Shown here: positions 1 to 8,363 of the stretch, piece after piece
Position numbering within the stretch: position 1 is the stretch's first letter
Layout: every line of letters begins with the position of its first letter
Assembly: GCF_016592435.1 (NCBI RefSeq)
Contig: NZ_AP014545.1
Location: 620,001-684,000 of the forward strand
DNA from: Amphritea japonica ATCC BAA-1530
Lineage (GTDB): Bacteria > Pseudomonadota > Gammaproteobacteria > Pseudomonadales > Balneatricaceae
Direction: 5' to 3'
Length of the DNA stretch: 64,000 nucleotides
Notes under the pieces: model-generated
Told to the model about the DNA's origin: nothing
The model's database searches: none
The model's input: the letters and a program-made list of their open reading frames with translations, nothing else
Made by a program: the position numbers and the translations under genes

Positions 1-257
1 TGGCGCAAAAGGAGCGCGCTGCCTTTCGGGTGTATGACTCGTATGAGGCCAGCTTCCGTGATTATGCAGAGTTTTTGCGAAACAGTCCGCGCTATCAGCA
101 TGCATTGGAGCAGGCTGGAGACCCATATCAGTATTTGAGCCGGTTACAGGAAGCGGGTTATGCCACCGACCCCGAGTATGCGGAAAAGATCAGTAGGATT
201 TTTGATGGGGATGTTCTGGCCGGTTTGAATCCTGGTTCAGATACTAAAGAAAGTTAG
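1..257 (+). CDS. flgJ: Flagellar rod-cap/peptidoglycan hydrolase FlgJ, C-terminal end (partial)
   Basis: The frame is open from the window edge (codons begin at base 3) and ends at TAG 255-257. The visible residues, with FRVYDSYEASFRDYAEFL and DPYQYLSRLQEAGYATDPEYAEKI, match the end of the glucosaminidase domain of dual-function FlgJ, which trims peptidoglycan so the rod can cross the periplasm. The N-terminal rod-capping part and the catalytic residues lie outside the window. The GTG at base 30 is internal and is not a start. The following gene, flgK, fits the usual flgJ-flgK-flgL order. Confidence 0.9.
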   Translation, partial: AQKERAAFRVYDSYEASFRDYAEFLRNSPRYQHALEQAGDPYQYLSRLQEAGYATDPEYAEKISRIFDGDVLAGLNPGSDTKES

Positions 258-340
258 TTTTTGGCCGCTAAAGAGAGCAGTGTCTAGGTGAAACCTGTCT
301 GCTCCCTGCTTTGCCGATAGAGTGTTCCCGGGAGTTATGT

Positions 341-2326
341 ATGTCTTCATTTAATTTGTTAAGCATTGGTAATCAGGCGTTACAAGCCAATCAGTCCGCG
401 TTGAATACGGTTGGCCAGAATATCAGTAACGTGAATACTGACGGCTATAGTCGTCAGCGTGTTGATTTTGTCAGTTTGCAAGACCGGGGCGGTGTTTTCG
501 TCAATGATATTGAGCGGATCTCTGATCAGTTCATGGTCCGCCAGGTATGGTCTGATACCAGTAACCAGAGCTTTTATAGCAAGATGGAAAGTTTTGCTAA
601 CGAGCTGGATAACTTATTAGCTGCAGAAAGTACAAGTTTGTCGAATGCGATGAATGAGTATTTTGGGGCTTTGCAAACGGCAGTCGATGATCCAACTTCT
701 CTGCCAGCACGACAGCTTTTTCTGGCCCAGGCTGATGCCCTGCAAAACCGAATCAATGCGATGGATGTCAGCCTGACGCGTCAAAACGATTCTATTAATG
801 GGCAAATAGATGGCGTTATTTCTCAAATTAATAGCATAACGCCGCAAATTGCCAGCCTGAATGAAGATATTGAGCGTTTTTCTGCTTCCAACTCTGTACC
901 TAATGAGATGTATGATCAGCGGGATCTGCTTATTGAGCAGCTAGCTGGATTTGTTGATATCTCTACCTCTTTTGATGCGAACGGTTCTGTCGATATTTAT
1001 ATTGGTGATGGCCAGCCTCTGGTGCTTAATGATCGGGGCCAGAGGTTAGTCTCCGTACAGGGAACTCCTGATGCCACAAAAAATGAAGTTGCTGTTGAAA
1101 TAGGTTCTCGCGGTAATCTGCTGACAGATAAAATTTCCGGCGGCCAGTTAGGCGGTCTGATTGAGTATCGTGAATCGAGTCTGGCCAATGCAGCTAACGA
1201 GTTAGGTCGGATTGTCATGGCGTTCTCTGACTCCATGAATGATCAGCATGCCCTGGGAGTGGACCTTGATGGCGAATTAGGTGGGCTATTATTTCGTGAT
1301 ATTAATGACTTTGAACTGATGGATGCCAGGGTTAGCGCTTCTACTTCGAATAATTCGATCATACAGCAGGATTTGGTTCAAATTACCGATGTTCAAGCAT
1401 TGAAAGCCTCTGAGTATGAGCTGATATTTAATACTCAGAACTCTTTTACGCTGACTCGTGAATCAGACGGCGCTCTACTGACTCAAAGTTCGTTTGCACT
1501 AGCGACCTCGGCGGCAGATGTTAATCAGGATGGTGAGTACTATTGGGATACGGGCACCAATGAGCTGACAGTTCAAGTTGATGGATTTAAGTTATCTTTA
1601 AATGCTCAGACCTCTTTTGCGGGGGGTGATGCCTTTATGATTCGCCCGGTACGCAACGGCGCGTCTGATTTTGCTGTGGCGCTGACGGATCCTCGAGATC
1701 TTGCGCTGGCTGCACCCCTCAGCGCGAGCCGTTCCATTGATAATACTGGTACCGGTACGATTTCAGTGGCGGCCACCGATGTGACGACGTCTACATTTGG
1801 TACTGCGGGAACGATGACTCCTGCGATAGATATTGAAATCTCTGATCCAGGTACGGGTCTTATATACACTGTTTATGAGCAAGGTACTGCAACCGTGATG
1901 GCGACTGGTAATTATGTCGCAGGGGAAGCGATAGCGTTAGATGGTTATGAGGTTACGCTCAGTAATAATCCGGCAGTGGGTGATAGATTCTCTGTTAACT
2001 ACAATACCGGAGGTGTGTCGGATAATCGCAATGCATTGGCGATGTCTGACCTACAGCTTGCCAAACTGATTGAAGGTTCGTCCTATCAGGATGTTTACGG
2101 AGCTTTGGTTACTAATATTGGAACAGCAACGAATGTGGCACAAATCAATGCTCAGGCGAGTCAGGCGGTACTGGATGTCAGTGTCAATCAACGTGACTCT
2201 ATTAGCGGCGTCAATCTGGACGAAGAAGCAACTAAGCTGGTGCAGTATCAGCAAGCCTATAGTGCTTCTGCCAAACTGATAAATGTGTCTCAGACAATTT
2301 TTGATACCCTGTTGCAAAGTATTTAA
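341..2326 (+). CDS. flgK: Flagellar hook-filament junction protein FlgK (HAP1)
   Basis: FlgK is the first junction protein between hook and filament and is exported through the flagellar export gate. The N-terminus (SSFNLLSIGNQALQANQSAL, then VGQNISNVNTDGYSRQ) is the rod/hook-type coiled-coil signature. The C-terminus (GVNLDEEATKLVQYQQAYSA) is the matching C-terminal helix. At 661 residues it is of usual family length, with a variable central region. An in-frame TTG at 311 would add ten residues, but ATG 341 is preferred because it gives the canonical N-terminus and follows a GGGAG at 329-333. The 83-base leader contains a GCCGATAG (313-320) like a sigma-28 -10, but no matching -35. flgL follows after 22 bases. 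Confidence 0.95.
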   Translation: MSSFNLLSIGNQALQANQSALNTVGQNISNVNTDGYSRQRVDFVSLQDRGGVFVNDIERISDQFMVRQVWSDTSNQSFYSKMESFANELDNLLAAESTSLSNAMNEYFGALQTAVDDPTSLPARQLFLAQADALQNRINAMDVSLTRQNDSINGQIDGVISQINSITPQIASLNEDIERFSASNSVPNEMYDQRDLLIEQLAGFVDISTSFDANGSVDIYIGDGQPLVLNDRGQRLVSVQGTPDATKNEVAVEIGSRGNLLTDKISGGQLGGLIEYRESSLANAANELGRIVMAFSDSMNDQHALGVDLDGELGGLLFRDINDFELMDARVSASTSNNSIIQQDLVQITDVQALKASEYELIFNTQNSFTLTRESDGALLTQSSFALATSAADVNQDGEYYWDTGTNELTVQVDGFKLSLNAQTSFAGGDAFMIRPVRNGASDFAVALTDPRDLALAAPLSASRSIDNTGTGTISVAATDVTTSTFGTAGTMTPAIDIEISDPGTGLIYTVYEQGTATVMATGNYVAGEAIALDGYEVTLSNNPAVGDRFSVNYNTGGVSDNRNALAMSDLQLAKLIEGSSYQDVYGALVTNIGTATNVAQINAQASQAVLDVSVNQRDSISGVNLDEEATKLVQYQQAYSASAKLINVSQTIFDTLLQSI

Positions 2327-2348
2327 GCAGCAGAGTGAGGTGTAGATT

Positions 2349-3605
2349 ATGCGAATTTCAACCGCTCAGATATTCAATCGCAGTGCTGATAATATTACCA
2401 GCACGAGTAATAGCCTGTATGAGATCCAGCAACAGCTTTCAACCGGTAAACGTATTCTGAAGCCGTCGGATGACCCGCTAGCATCCGCTCAGATTCTTAA
2501 GTTGACTAAAGAAGTTGAGAAAACTGAGCAGTATCAGGACAATATTGATATCTCTCGCCGTCGACTTAGTCTCGAAGAGACAACGCTAGATGCTGTGAAT
2601 GATGCGACAGTAAGAGTGAAAGAGTTGGCGATACAGGCCAATAGCGGAGCGGTATCTGATACGGACCGCGCTTTGATTGCTACTGAGTTGGATGAGCTTG
2701 AAAAACAGTTGTTCGGTTTGCTGAATACCAAAGATGTACAGGGTGAGTATCTGTTTTCGGGTTATAAAGGCTTTGATGCCGCTTATAGCTATGATGGTGC
2801 AACCGATAAGTATATCTTTAATGGTGATGAAGGGCGGCGCTCTATTCAGATTGGCCCGGACAGCAAAATGGCGTCGACCGACTCTGGGTTTGAGATATTT
2901 GAGAATGTTGAAGGTGTTCTTACTATTTCGCAACAGACAGGAAATCAAGCGTCACACTTTTCAGAGCAGCTAATTACGGATAATGTGGCTTTCCAGGCAT
3001 TTAATGATACTCGTGGGCCTGCAGTTATCTCTTTTGGTAATGTCGGTGGTGTAGGCAATAACCCGCGTTATAGTGTGGAAGATGCAAATGGAGATCCTGT
3101 TTTTAGTGGTGACCCTCCTGTTCAACTTAGTAATATTGAATATTTGCCGGGAGATGTGATTGAATTTGAAGGGGCAAGTTTAATTATAGACGCTCCAAAG
3201 GTGAATGGTCCTGTTGTTATCAATACTGAAGATCAACGTACTAATATTCTTAATATGGTTCATGAACTAAGCTCTGCACTTAAAAATATAAGTACAGAAA
3301 GTGATCCGGAAGGTAATGAAAAATTGAATAGCGCCGTCAGCCGTGCATTACTGCAGATGGAAAGCATACAGGAAAAGAATATCGAAACCCGCGGTAGTAT
3401 TGGCGGTCGGATCAATACCATGGATGCGCAGCAGGATGTGAATACAGAGTTCCTGCTGCATACAAAAGATGCACGGTCATCTTTTCAAGACTTAGATTAC
3501 AACGAAGCGATTAGCCAGTTTACCCTGCAGGAGACCGCTTTGAATGCGGCTTATGGCAGCTTTGCAAAGATTCAGAATCTAAGCTTGTTTAACTATATAA
3601 ACTGA
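2349..3605 (+). CDS. flgL: Flagellar hook-filament junction protein FlgL (HAP3)
   Basis: FlgL is the second junction protein and carries the flagellin-like terminal helices on which the filament polymerises. The N-terminal MRISTAQIFNRSADNI and QQQLSTGKRILKPSDDPLAS are diagnostic of FlgL. The C-terminus (DLDYNEAISQFTLQETALNA) is the flagellin-type D0/D1 helix. It has 418 residues. A GAGGTG at 2337-2342 serves as ribosome site. It is co-directional with flgK and probably co-transcribed, and is followed by a strong bidirectional terminator. Confidence 0.95.
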   Translation: MRISTAQIFNRSADNITSTSNSLYEIQQQLSTGKRILKPSDDPLASAQILKLTKEVEKTEQYQDNIDISRRRLSLEETTLDAVNDATVRVKELAIQANSGAVSDTDRALIATELDELEKQLFGLLNTKDVQGEYLFSGYKGFDAAYSYDGATDKYIFNGDEGRRSIQIGPDSKMASTDSGFEIFENVEGVLTISQQTGNQASHFSEQLITDNVAFQAFNDTRGPAVISFGNVGGVGNNPRYSVEDANGDPVFSGDPPVQLSNIEYLPGDVIEFEGASLIIDAPKVNGPVVINTEDQRTNILNMVHELSSALKNISTESDPEGNEKLNSAVSRALLQMESIQEKNIETRGSIGGRINTMDAQQDVNTEFLLHTKDARSSFQDLDYNEAISQFTLQETALNAAYGSFAKIQNLSLFNYIN

Positions 3606-3614
3606 TAGCAGTTC

Positions 3615-3655
3615 AGCCATAAAAAAGCCCGGAAATACCGGGCTTTTTTATGGCT
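3615..3655. terminator. Bidirectional intrinsic terminator between flgL and the fliT-like gene
   Basis: A perfect 18-bp inverted repeat (3615-3632 and 3638-3655) with a 5-base loop. The GC-rich core CCCGG/CCGGG is flanked by six A on the left and six T on the right, so it can terminate transcripts from flgL (+) and from the convergent fliDST operon (-). Confidence 0.9.
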
Positions 3656-3672
3656 GGTTTTCGAGGTTGATC

Positions 3673-4047
3673 TTACAGATCTTGTGCTTGCTGATACGCT
3701 TTAATACTGCGATTAGCTTTCTTGCTCTGACTGGATTGATCCAGGAGGGACTGACGCCGGATGCTGATCGCCTCAACGAGGGTTTGATGATTTGTCTGTA
3801 ACCGTGCGATCTTGCTTTTCAATACTTCCACATCCTGAAGGGTTAATCGATCAAAGGGTAGTTGGCGAATAAGCGTATCTTGTTGTTGAATCAGATCAGA
3901 TAGAGAGTCATCGCTACCATCACCATCACCATCAGGCTCATGACTAACATTCTCTGCTTTTAAACTCGCAAATATATCTTGTTGTAGACGTTCTGTTGCT
4001 GCAAACCCCTGCAGCCACAGGGTGGCGGCAGGGCTGTACTGAGTCAT
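3673..4047 (-). CDS. FliT-like flagellar protein (putative export chaperone)
   Basis: A 124-residue, mostly helical protein without signal peptide or membrane segment. An acidic Gly/Asp stretch (DGDGDGSDDS, about residues 40-50) separates two helical parts. It is the last gene of flaG-fliD-fliS-this, three bases after fliS, exactly where FliT, the chaperone of the cap protein FliD, is encoded in other gammaproteobacteria. Similarity to FliT cannot be read from motifs, so the call rests on position, size and helical character. It could instead be a lineage-specific flagellar protein. Confidence 0.6.
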   Translation of the reverse strand: MTQYSPAATLWLQGFAATERLQQDIFASLKAENVSHEPDGDGDGSDDSLSDLIQQQDTLIRQLPFDRLTLQDVEVLKSKIARLQTNHQTLVEAISIRRQSLLDQSSQSKKANRSIKAYQQAQDL

Positions 4048-4050
4048 GGA

Positions 4051-4464
4051 TTATTTTTCCACAGGGCTTTGGGTGTTGTGGTGCTCAGCAGGGATCTGCT
4101 CCCAAGCGGATTTAACTTCCAGCATCAGTTGCGTGACCTCATCCAGCTTCTCTACGGAAGATTCCACATTGGCTTTCATAAGCGTGTCTGCCATATAGAT
4201 ATAGAGGTTATCAAGATTCTGAGCGATCTCATTGTTTTCGGTATCGCTCAGAGAAGCCTGCAGGCCTCCCAGGATAGAGATCGCTTTGCTCAGGCATGTG
4301 CCCTTGAGTTCTGTGTCCTGGCGCTCGATAGCGCCCTTAGCGGCCGCGATACGCTCTAGAGTGCCGTTCATCAGCATCAGTACCTGCTGGTGGGGTGTGG
4401 CATGCGCAAGTGCGGAGTTAAGGCTTACTTTCTGATACTGCTGAGAAGCAAGGTTACGATTCAT
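4051..4464 (-). CDS. fliS: Flagellin export chaperone FliS
   Basis: FliS binds the C-terminal D0 helix of flagellin in the cytosol, preventing early polymerisation and delivering it to FlhA. The 137 residues show family hallmarks: ASQQYQKVSLNSALAHATPH at the N-terminus, the helix QQVLMLMNGTLERIAAAKGAI, and EIAQNLDNLYIYMADTLMKA. It is between fliD (55 bases upstream) and the fliT-like gene (3 bases downstream) in the minus-strand filament operon. Confidence 0.93.
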   Translation of the reverse strand: MNRNLASQQYQKVSLNSALAHATPHQQVLMLMNGTLERIAAAKGAIERQDTELKGTCLSKAISILGGLQASLSDTENNEIAQNLDNLYIYMADTLMKANVESSVEKLDEVTQLMLEVKSAWEQIPAEHHNTQSPVEK

Positions 4465-4519
4465 GATGTTTCCTTAAAATGTGCCAGGCCCGGATGCTTT
4501 CACTCAAGCCTGTAAAAAG

Positions 4520-5923
4520 TTATTTAGACTCGCGGACTACGCCGGGCAGATTATCCAAAGCTGAGGTTAGCCACTGGCCAGTTGAATTAAGCTGAGCAAC
4601 GATCAGATCCATCGCGTTAAACTGCTTAAATAGGCGAGCTTCCAATTTAGCGCTACGGTAATCAAGTGCAGTACGCTCTTCGGTTATATCTTTTAGTTTA
4701 TCGTTTATCGAATCTGTGCGGCCATCAATGGTACCGCTGGTCTGAAGGTAGTTCTCCAGAATGATATCGACTTTAAAGGCGACGCCGTTAGGGTCGTCTG
4801 AAAACAGTGTTGTTACACCGGCATAGTCATCGGTCAGCGCAGTATCCAGCTTGCCGTCGTCCAGCTCAAGAGTGCCGTCACTGTTGGTCGTAATGCCGAT
4901 GGATGCCAGCGATGTATAGCTGCTCTCGCTGTTTTCAATGCGATCTGTCAGGGTGCTACGAATCTGCCGTTCAATGTTGTTAATCAGTGAGTCACCAAAC
5001 AGCGTGCCGGATGCTTCTGTTTCAGCGTTGTAGCTGGTCTGCTCATTGATCAGCGCGATCAGCTCGTTATAACCTTCAACTAATGTGGTGATCTGATTTT
5101 TGATGGCGCTGGTGTTTTCACTGATAGAGAGCGTAATGGGCTCGCCAACATTACTGTCTTTAAGCGTAATGGTCGCATCGGGTATTACATCGGTGATGCT
5201 GTTCGTTACGCTGGTCATTGACTGACCGTCAACGCTGAAGACAGCGTCAGCGGCGGCCGTTACCTGGTCGTAAAAGCCGGCTATGTCTCCATTAATATCG
5301 GCAGCGCCTGCGCTGTAATTGTAATTTGCGAGATCAGTATTACCGTCGGTGTTAGTGCCGGTGATGGTTAGTGCATTGTCGGCGCCGGTTTCATTCGCGG
5401 TGAACACCAATCGGGCGCTGCCGTTCACATTTAGAATAGTTGCCGTTACACCGATATTATCTTCAGCGTTGTTGATGGCATCACGCACGCTTTCAATGGT
5501 CGTATTGTTGGTCGCATCAAGGGTGACTGAAAAGCTTCCCCCTGCATCGGTAAATTCAAGTGTACCTTCGTTCACAACATAGTCTTGTTGCGTCACCAGT
5601 TTCTGAGAGCTTGCGAGGCTGGTGACTTCCAGTGAATAGCTACCTACAGCGGCATCGTTATCAGCGCTGAAACTGGCAGTTTCTGCATCAGAAGATGACG
5701 AGGTACGGTTACTAAAGGTAGTGGCGTCATTTAATCCGCTGAACTTACTTTGAAATTCTGATAAAGCACTCTTAAGAATGCCAACAGCAGATAGTTCTGC
5801 CTGAAGGTTGGCCTCTTTTTGAGCGAGGCGGTTAAGCGTGGGCTCGCGTTCAGCTGCAACCAGGTCGGGAACAATATTTTTGATATCGATACCAGAACCG
5901 ATACCGGGGGATGAAATGGCCAT
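4520..5923 (-). CDS. fliD: Flagellar filament cap protein FliD (HAP2)
   Basis: FliD forms the cap at the filament tip that inserts flagellin subunits. The 467 residues begin ISSPGIGSGIDIKNIVPDLV, the canonical FliD N-terminus (FliD_N). A Flagellin_IN-type segment lies near residues 115-185 (TTIESVRDAINNAEDNIGV). The FliD_C region ends in coiled-coil helices (LDYRSAKLEARLFKQFNAMD, then LIVAQLNSTGQWLTSALDNL). It is in the flaG-fliD-fliS-fliT-like run, 46 bases after flaG, with ribosome site GAGGTTG upstream. Confidence 0.95.
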   Translation of the reverse strand: MAISSPGIGSGIDIKNIVPDLVAAEREPTLNRLAQKEANLQAELSAVGILKSALSEFQSKFSGLNDATTFSNRTSSSSDAETASFSADNDAAVGSYSLEVTSLASSQKLVTQQDYVVNEGTLEFTDAGGSFSVTLDATNNTTIESVRDAINNAEDNIGVTATILNVNGSARLVFTANETGADNALTITGTNTDGNTDLANYNYSAGAADINGDIAGFYDQVTAAADAVFSVDGQSMTSVTNSITDVIPDATITLKDSNVGEPITLSISENTSAIKNQITTLVEGYNELIALINEQTSYNAETEASGTLFGDSLINNIERQIRSTLTDRIENSESSYTSLASIGITTNSDGTLELDDGKLDTALTDDYAGVTTLFSDDPNGVAFKVDIILENYLQTSGTIDGRTDSINDKLKDITEERTALDYRSAKLEARLFKQFNAMDLIVAQLNSTGQWLTSALDNLPGVVRESK

Positions 5924-5969
5924 AACAACCTCGTCTTACTATTCTCTATTAGAGAAGCAGGAAGGCGGG

Positions 5970-6341
5970 TTACGCCTTCTCGCTAAACAGCAGATTATTC
6001 ATCTGCTCAATGTGTTTACTGATTGCGATAAAGTCTTCCGATGGAATCTGACGTACTAATTCATCGTTGGATGTATCGATGACCTTGATTATCGTCTGTC
6101 CCGCAGCAATATCAACCGAGAAGTTGAGGGTACGCTTGAACTGCGACATAAAGTCATTAATTGCCGCTACTGTTTCATGCAGCGCTTCAGAGTTTTGTTC
6201 GGACAGTTCTGCCGGACTTGGCGTAGCCGCTTTTTCAACTGGCTGTTGTTGAGTCTGCTGGGCCTGCTCGGTATTGACCTGTGTGTCGACAGCGGGCTTC
6301 AGATTGGCCTGAGCGGAAGAAATTTGTATTTCACTGGACAT
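5970..6341 (-). CDS. flaG: FlaG family flagellar protein
   Basis: A 123-residue FlaG-family protein. In Pseudomonas, Vibrio and Campylobacter flaG lies between fliC and fliD and affects filament length. The N-terminal half is Gln/Pro/Ala-rich and probably disordered. The C-terminal half has the family core NFSVDIAAGQTIIKVIDTSN followed by ELVRQIPSEDFIAISKHIEQ. A strong ribosome site GGAGGTAA precedes the ATG. No separate promoter is evident, so transcription may come from fliC read-through past the terminator or from within fliC. Confidence 0.9.
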   Translation of the reverse strand: MSSEIQISSAQANLKPAVDTQVNTEQAQQTQQQPVEKAATPSPAELSEQNSEALHETVAAINDFMSQFKRTLNFSVDIAAGQTIIKVIDTSNDELVRQIPSEDFIAISKHIEQMNNLLFSEKA

Positions 6342-6363
6342 GATTTACCTCCTTATCTCAGCT

Positions 6364-6390
6364 AAAAAAGGCGGGCAAAGCCCGCCCTTT
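6364..6390 (-). terminator. Intrinsic terminator after fliC
   Basis: Read on the minus strand: a 7-bp GC stem (6380-6386 with 6370-6376) with a 3-base loop, followed by six T (6369-6364). It lies 18 bases past the fliC stop and would favour abundant monocistronic flagellin mRNA over the flaG-fliDST genes. Confidence 0.85.
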
Positions 6391-6408
6391 TCTAGTTTTG
6401 CTTTATGC

Positions 6409-7938
6409 TTACTGTAGCAGAGACAGTACGCCCTGTGGCAAAGTATTTGCCTGAGCCAGCATCGCTGTACCTGCCTGTTGCAGAATCTGGTTCTTAGTCA
6501 GGTTGGCAGTTTCAGCCGCAAAGTCTGCATCCTGAATTCGAGACCGTGCCGCAGAAACGTTCTCACTGATGCTGCTTAGGTTGGAAATTGTGCTTTCTAG
6601 GCGGTTCTGAACCGCACCTAGGTCTGCTCGGGATTCAGAGATGAAGGCCAGCGCTTGGTCAATGACTGAAAGAGCGTTGTTTGAACCTACTTGAGTGCTT
6701 ATGTCTACATCTGCTACAGAACTTAGAGTTGCGTCTAATCCATTAGCATTGTTAGACAGCATAGAGCCAGTTCCAGTGCTAGATGAAATTGTAAAATCAG
6801 CAGAAGCAGAGAAAGAAACTGTACCAGAAACCATCAGAGCTTCAGTGGAAGCGTTTGTGGTTATGACATCTCCAAGATTGGTTGTGGTGATAGTAGTTCC
6901 ATCATTGCCGGTAGTTTTAGCGCCTAAAAGAGCAGCATCAGCAACGCCGTCACCATCATTTACATCAGTAATGCCTATGTTGTGACCCTGAGAATTTGTC
7001 AGAGTTACTGTTGCCAAATCATCTGATAGAGTAGCAGTAATACCGGTTGAGGCGCTTTCAGCATTTATTGCAGCAGCTACATCGGTAAGATCACTTGTAT
7101 CGTTGACAACAACGTCAAATACTTTCGCAGTACCGATGGTGTTAGCAGCGGTAGTGTAAGAGCCAAGAGTCAGACTGAGCGAATCACCATTCGATAGTTG
7201 AGCGCCTGCAGTGATATCAACTGAAGTGCTTGCTGTTGCAGTAACGCCGGTATCAGTGCCATTTACTTTATCGGCCAGCTGTTTAGCTGAGTCCGCAACT
7301 GCAAAAGCTACATCTTGAGAGCCAAGTGGTCCAGCAACTGTAACTGTTTCTGCTGTACGAGCAATATCACCTAGAGTTGCAGAGCCCGCCGCAGCTATCC
7401 CGGTGTTGCCTTCAGATGCAACAGCGTACGCTCCCATATCAGTTGCAGCTGAAGATTTGATGCTTACATCAATGGTTTCGTTTGCATTAGCACCAACATG
7501 GAATTTAGCGGTTGTGAAACTGCCATCGAGAATATTTTTACTGTTGAATGTGGTTGTTTCAGAAATACGGTTAAGTTCAGACTGTAGCTGAGCAACCTCT
7601 TTCTGCAGGTTAGAACGGTCAGATGCACTGTTAGTATCGTTGGCAGACTGGATAGCCAGCTCACGCATACGTTGCAGAATGTTTGATGATTCAGACAGCG
7701 CGCCTTCAGCGGTTTGTGCCAGAGAGATACCATCGTTCGCGTTACGAACTGCCTGGTTAAGACCACGAATCTGTGAAGTCATTCGGTCGGAGATCGCAAG
7801 ACCTGCCGCATCATCTTTTGCACTGTTGATACGCAGACCAGAAGACAGACGTTGTAGAGATGTCTGCAGATCGTTTTGAGATTTGCTCAGGTTGTTTTGA
7901 GCGTTTAGTGAAGCGATGTTTGTATTGATAACAGCCAT
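6409..7938 (-). CDS. fliC: Flagellin FliC
   Basis: This is the major filament subunit. The 509 residues start [20 protein letters not shown], with the D0/D1 motif [20 protein letters not shown], and end [20 protein letters not shown] followed by VLSLLQ, the export-competent D0 terminus. The middle (about 170-400) is a variable Thr/Ser/Ala-rich D2/D3 region with a Flagellin_IN-like stretch ([20 protein letters not shown]). The ribosome site AAGGAGAT is 8 bases before ATG. A near-perfect sigma-28 promoter lies about 105 bases upstream and a strong terminator follows. The gene is on the strand opposite to flgKL and fleQSR. Confidence 0.97.
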   Translation of the reverse strand: MAVINTNIASLNAQNNLSKSQNDLQTSLQRLSSGLRINSAKDDAAGLAISDRMTSQIRGLNQAVRNANDGISLAQTAEGALSESSNILQRMRELAIQSANDTNSASDRSNLQKEVAQLQSELNRISETTTFNSKNILDGSFTTAKFHVGANANETIDVSIKSSAATDMGAYAVASEGNTGIAAAGSATLGDIARTAETVTVAGPLGSQDVAFAVADSAKQLADKVNGTDTGVTATASTSVDITAGAQLSNGDSLSLTLGSYTTAANTIGTAKVFDVVVNDTSDLTDVAAAINAESASTGITATLSDDLATVTLTNSQGHNIGITDVNDGDGVADAALLGAKTTGNDGTTITTTNLGDVITTNASTEALMVSGTVSFSASADFTISSSTGTGSMLSNNANGLDATLSSVADVDISTQVGSNNALSVIDQALAFISESRADLGAVQNRLESTISNLSSISENVSAARSRIQDADFAAETANLTKNQILQQAGTAMLAQANTLPQGVLSLLQ

Positions 7939-8044
7939 TTGATCATCTCCTTAACCTAACCGGTTATTGGAGTCCCCCCGGTTGGTTTTTTTGAGCTTTC
8001 GAGGCGGCAGCGCCACCTCACTAATAATTTATGTCGTGAAAGGG

Positions 8045-8071
8045 TTAACGGCGCACTGTTTTGAAACTTTA
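8045..8071 (-). promoter_or_regulatory. Sigma-28 (FliA) promoter of fliC
   Basis: Read on the minus strand: -35 TAAAGTTT (8071-8064), an 11-base spacer, then -10 GCCGTTAA (8052-8045). The consensus is TAAAGTTT-N11-GCCGATAA, so 15 of 16 positions match with exact spacing. fliA, encoding sigma-28, is in this window at 43446. Confidence 0.93.
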
Positions 8072-8283
8072 GGGGGGTGTTAAAGAAAAAGTAATATTTA
8101 TTGGGTGTTTTTATTAAATCCCTTATATTACGAGGGTTTAAGGCTGAAAAAGTGATTACCCATTTTGTGTGTGCTTCTCTTAAAGCTGCTCTAATAAAGG
8201 AGATTGCTCAAGACCTTAATCGTTAGATCGTATTTAAGCGTCAAAAAAACATCGCCGCCATAGGTTGTCTTTTGCTTTGTTAT

Positions 8284-8322
8284 GTCATAAATTTGACGTA
8301 ATAGAGTTTGTAGTGATATTCA
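8284..8322 (+). promoter_or_regulatory. Putative fleQ promoter overlapped by a FleQ-box-like site
   Basis: GTCATAAATTTGAC (8284-8297) matches the Pseudomonas FleQ motif GTCaNtAAAtTGAC, as I recall it, at 11 of 13 defined positions. Its right half overlaps a sigma-70-like -35 TTGACG (8293-8298). A weak extended -10 (TG at 8314-8315, then TATTCA at 8317-8322) follows with an 18-base spacer. A repressor bound here would block the promoter, which suggests autoregulation. The -10 is weak and no start site is known. Confidence 0.4.
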
Positions 8323-8363
8323 TCAGACTCTCTCACTTTAATATCGGTTAGTTTGGTATCGTT

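Larger units (their letters stand above)
7939..8363. other. Divergent regulatory region between fliC (-) and fleQ (+)
   Basis: 425 bases with no convincing gene. It holds the fliC leader and sigma-28 promoter (8045-8071, minus). The AT-rich right half holds the fleQ control region with a FleQ-box-like 14-mer at 8284-8297. Bases 8072-8280 contain several A/T runs but no further element that I can support. Confidence 0.8.

Noticed and set aside
294-320. Sigma-28 promoter before flgK
   Set aside because: GCCGATAG (313-320) resembles the -10, but the bases 11 upstream (294-301) have no similarity to TAAAGTTT.
3600-3672. Attachment site or mobile-element end at the perfect 18-bp inverted repeat
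   Set aside because: The A and T runs around a GC core and the position between convergent genes mark it as a bidirectional terminator. There is no transposase or target duplication nearby.
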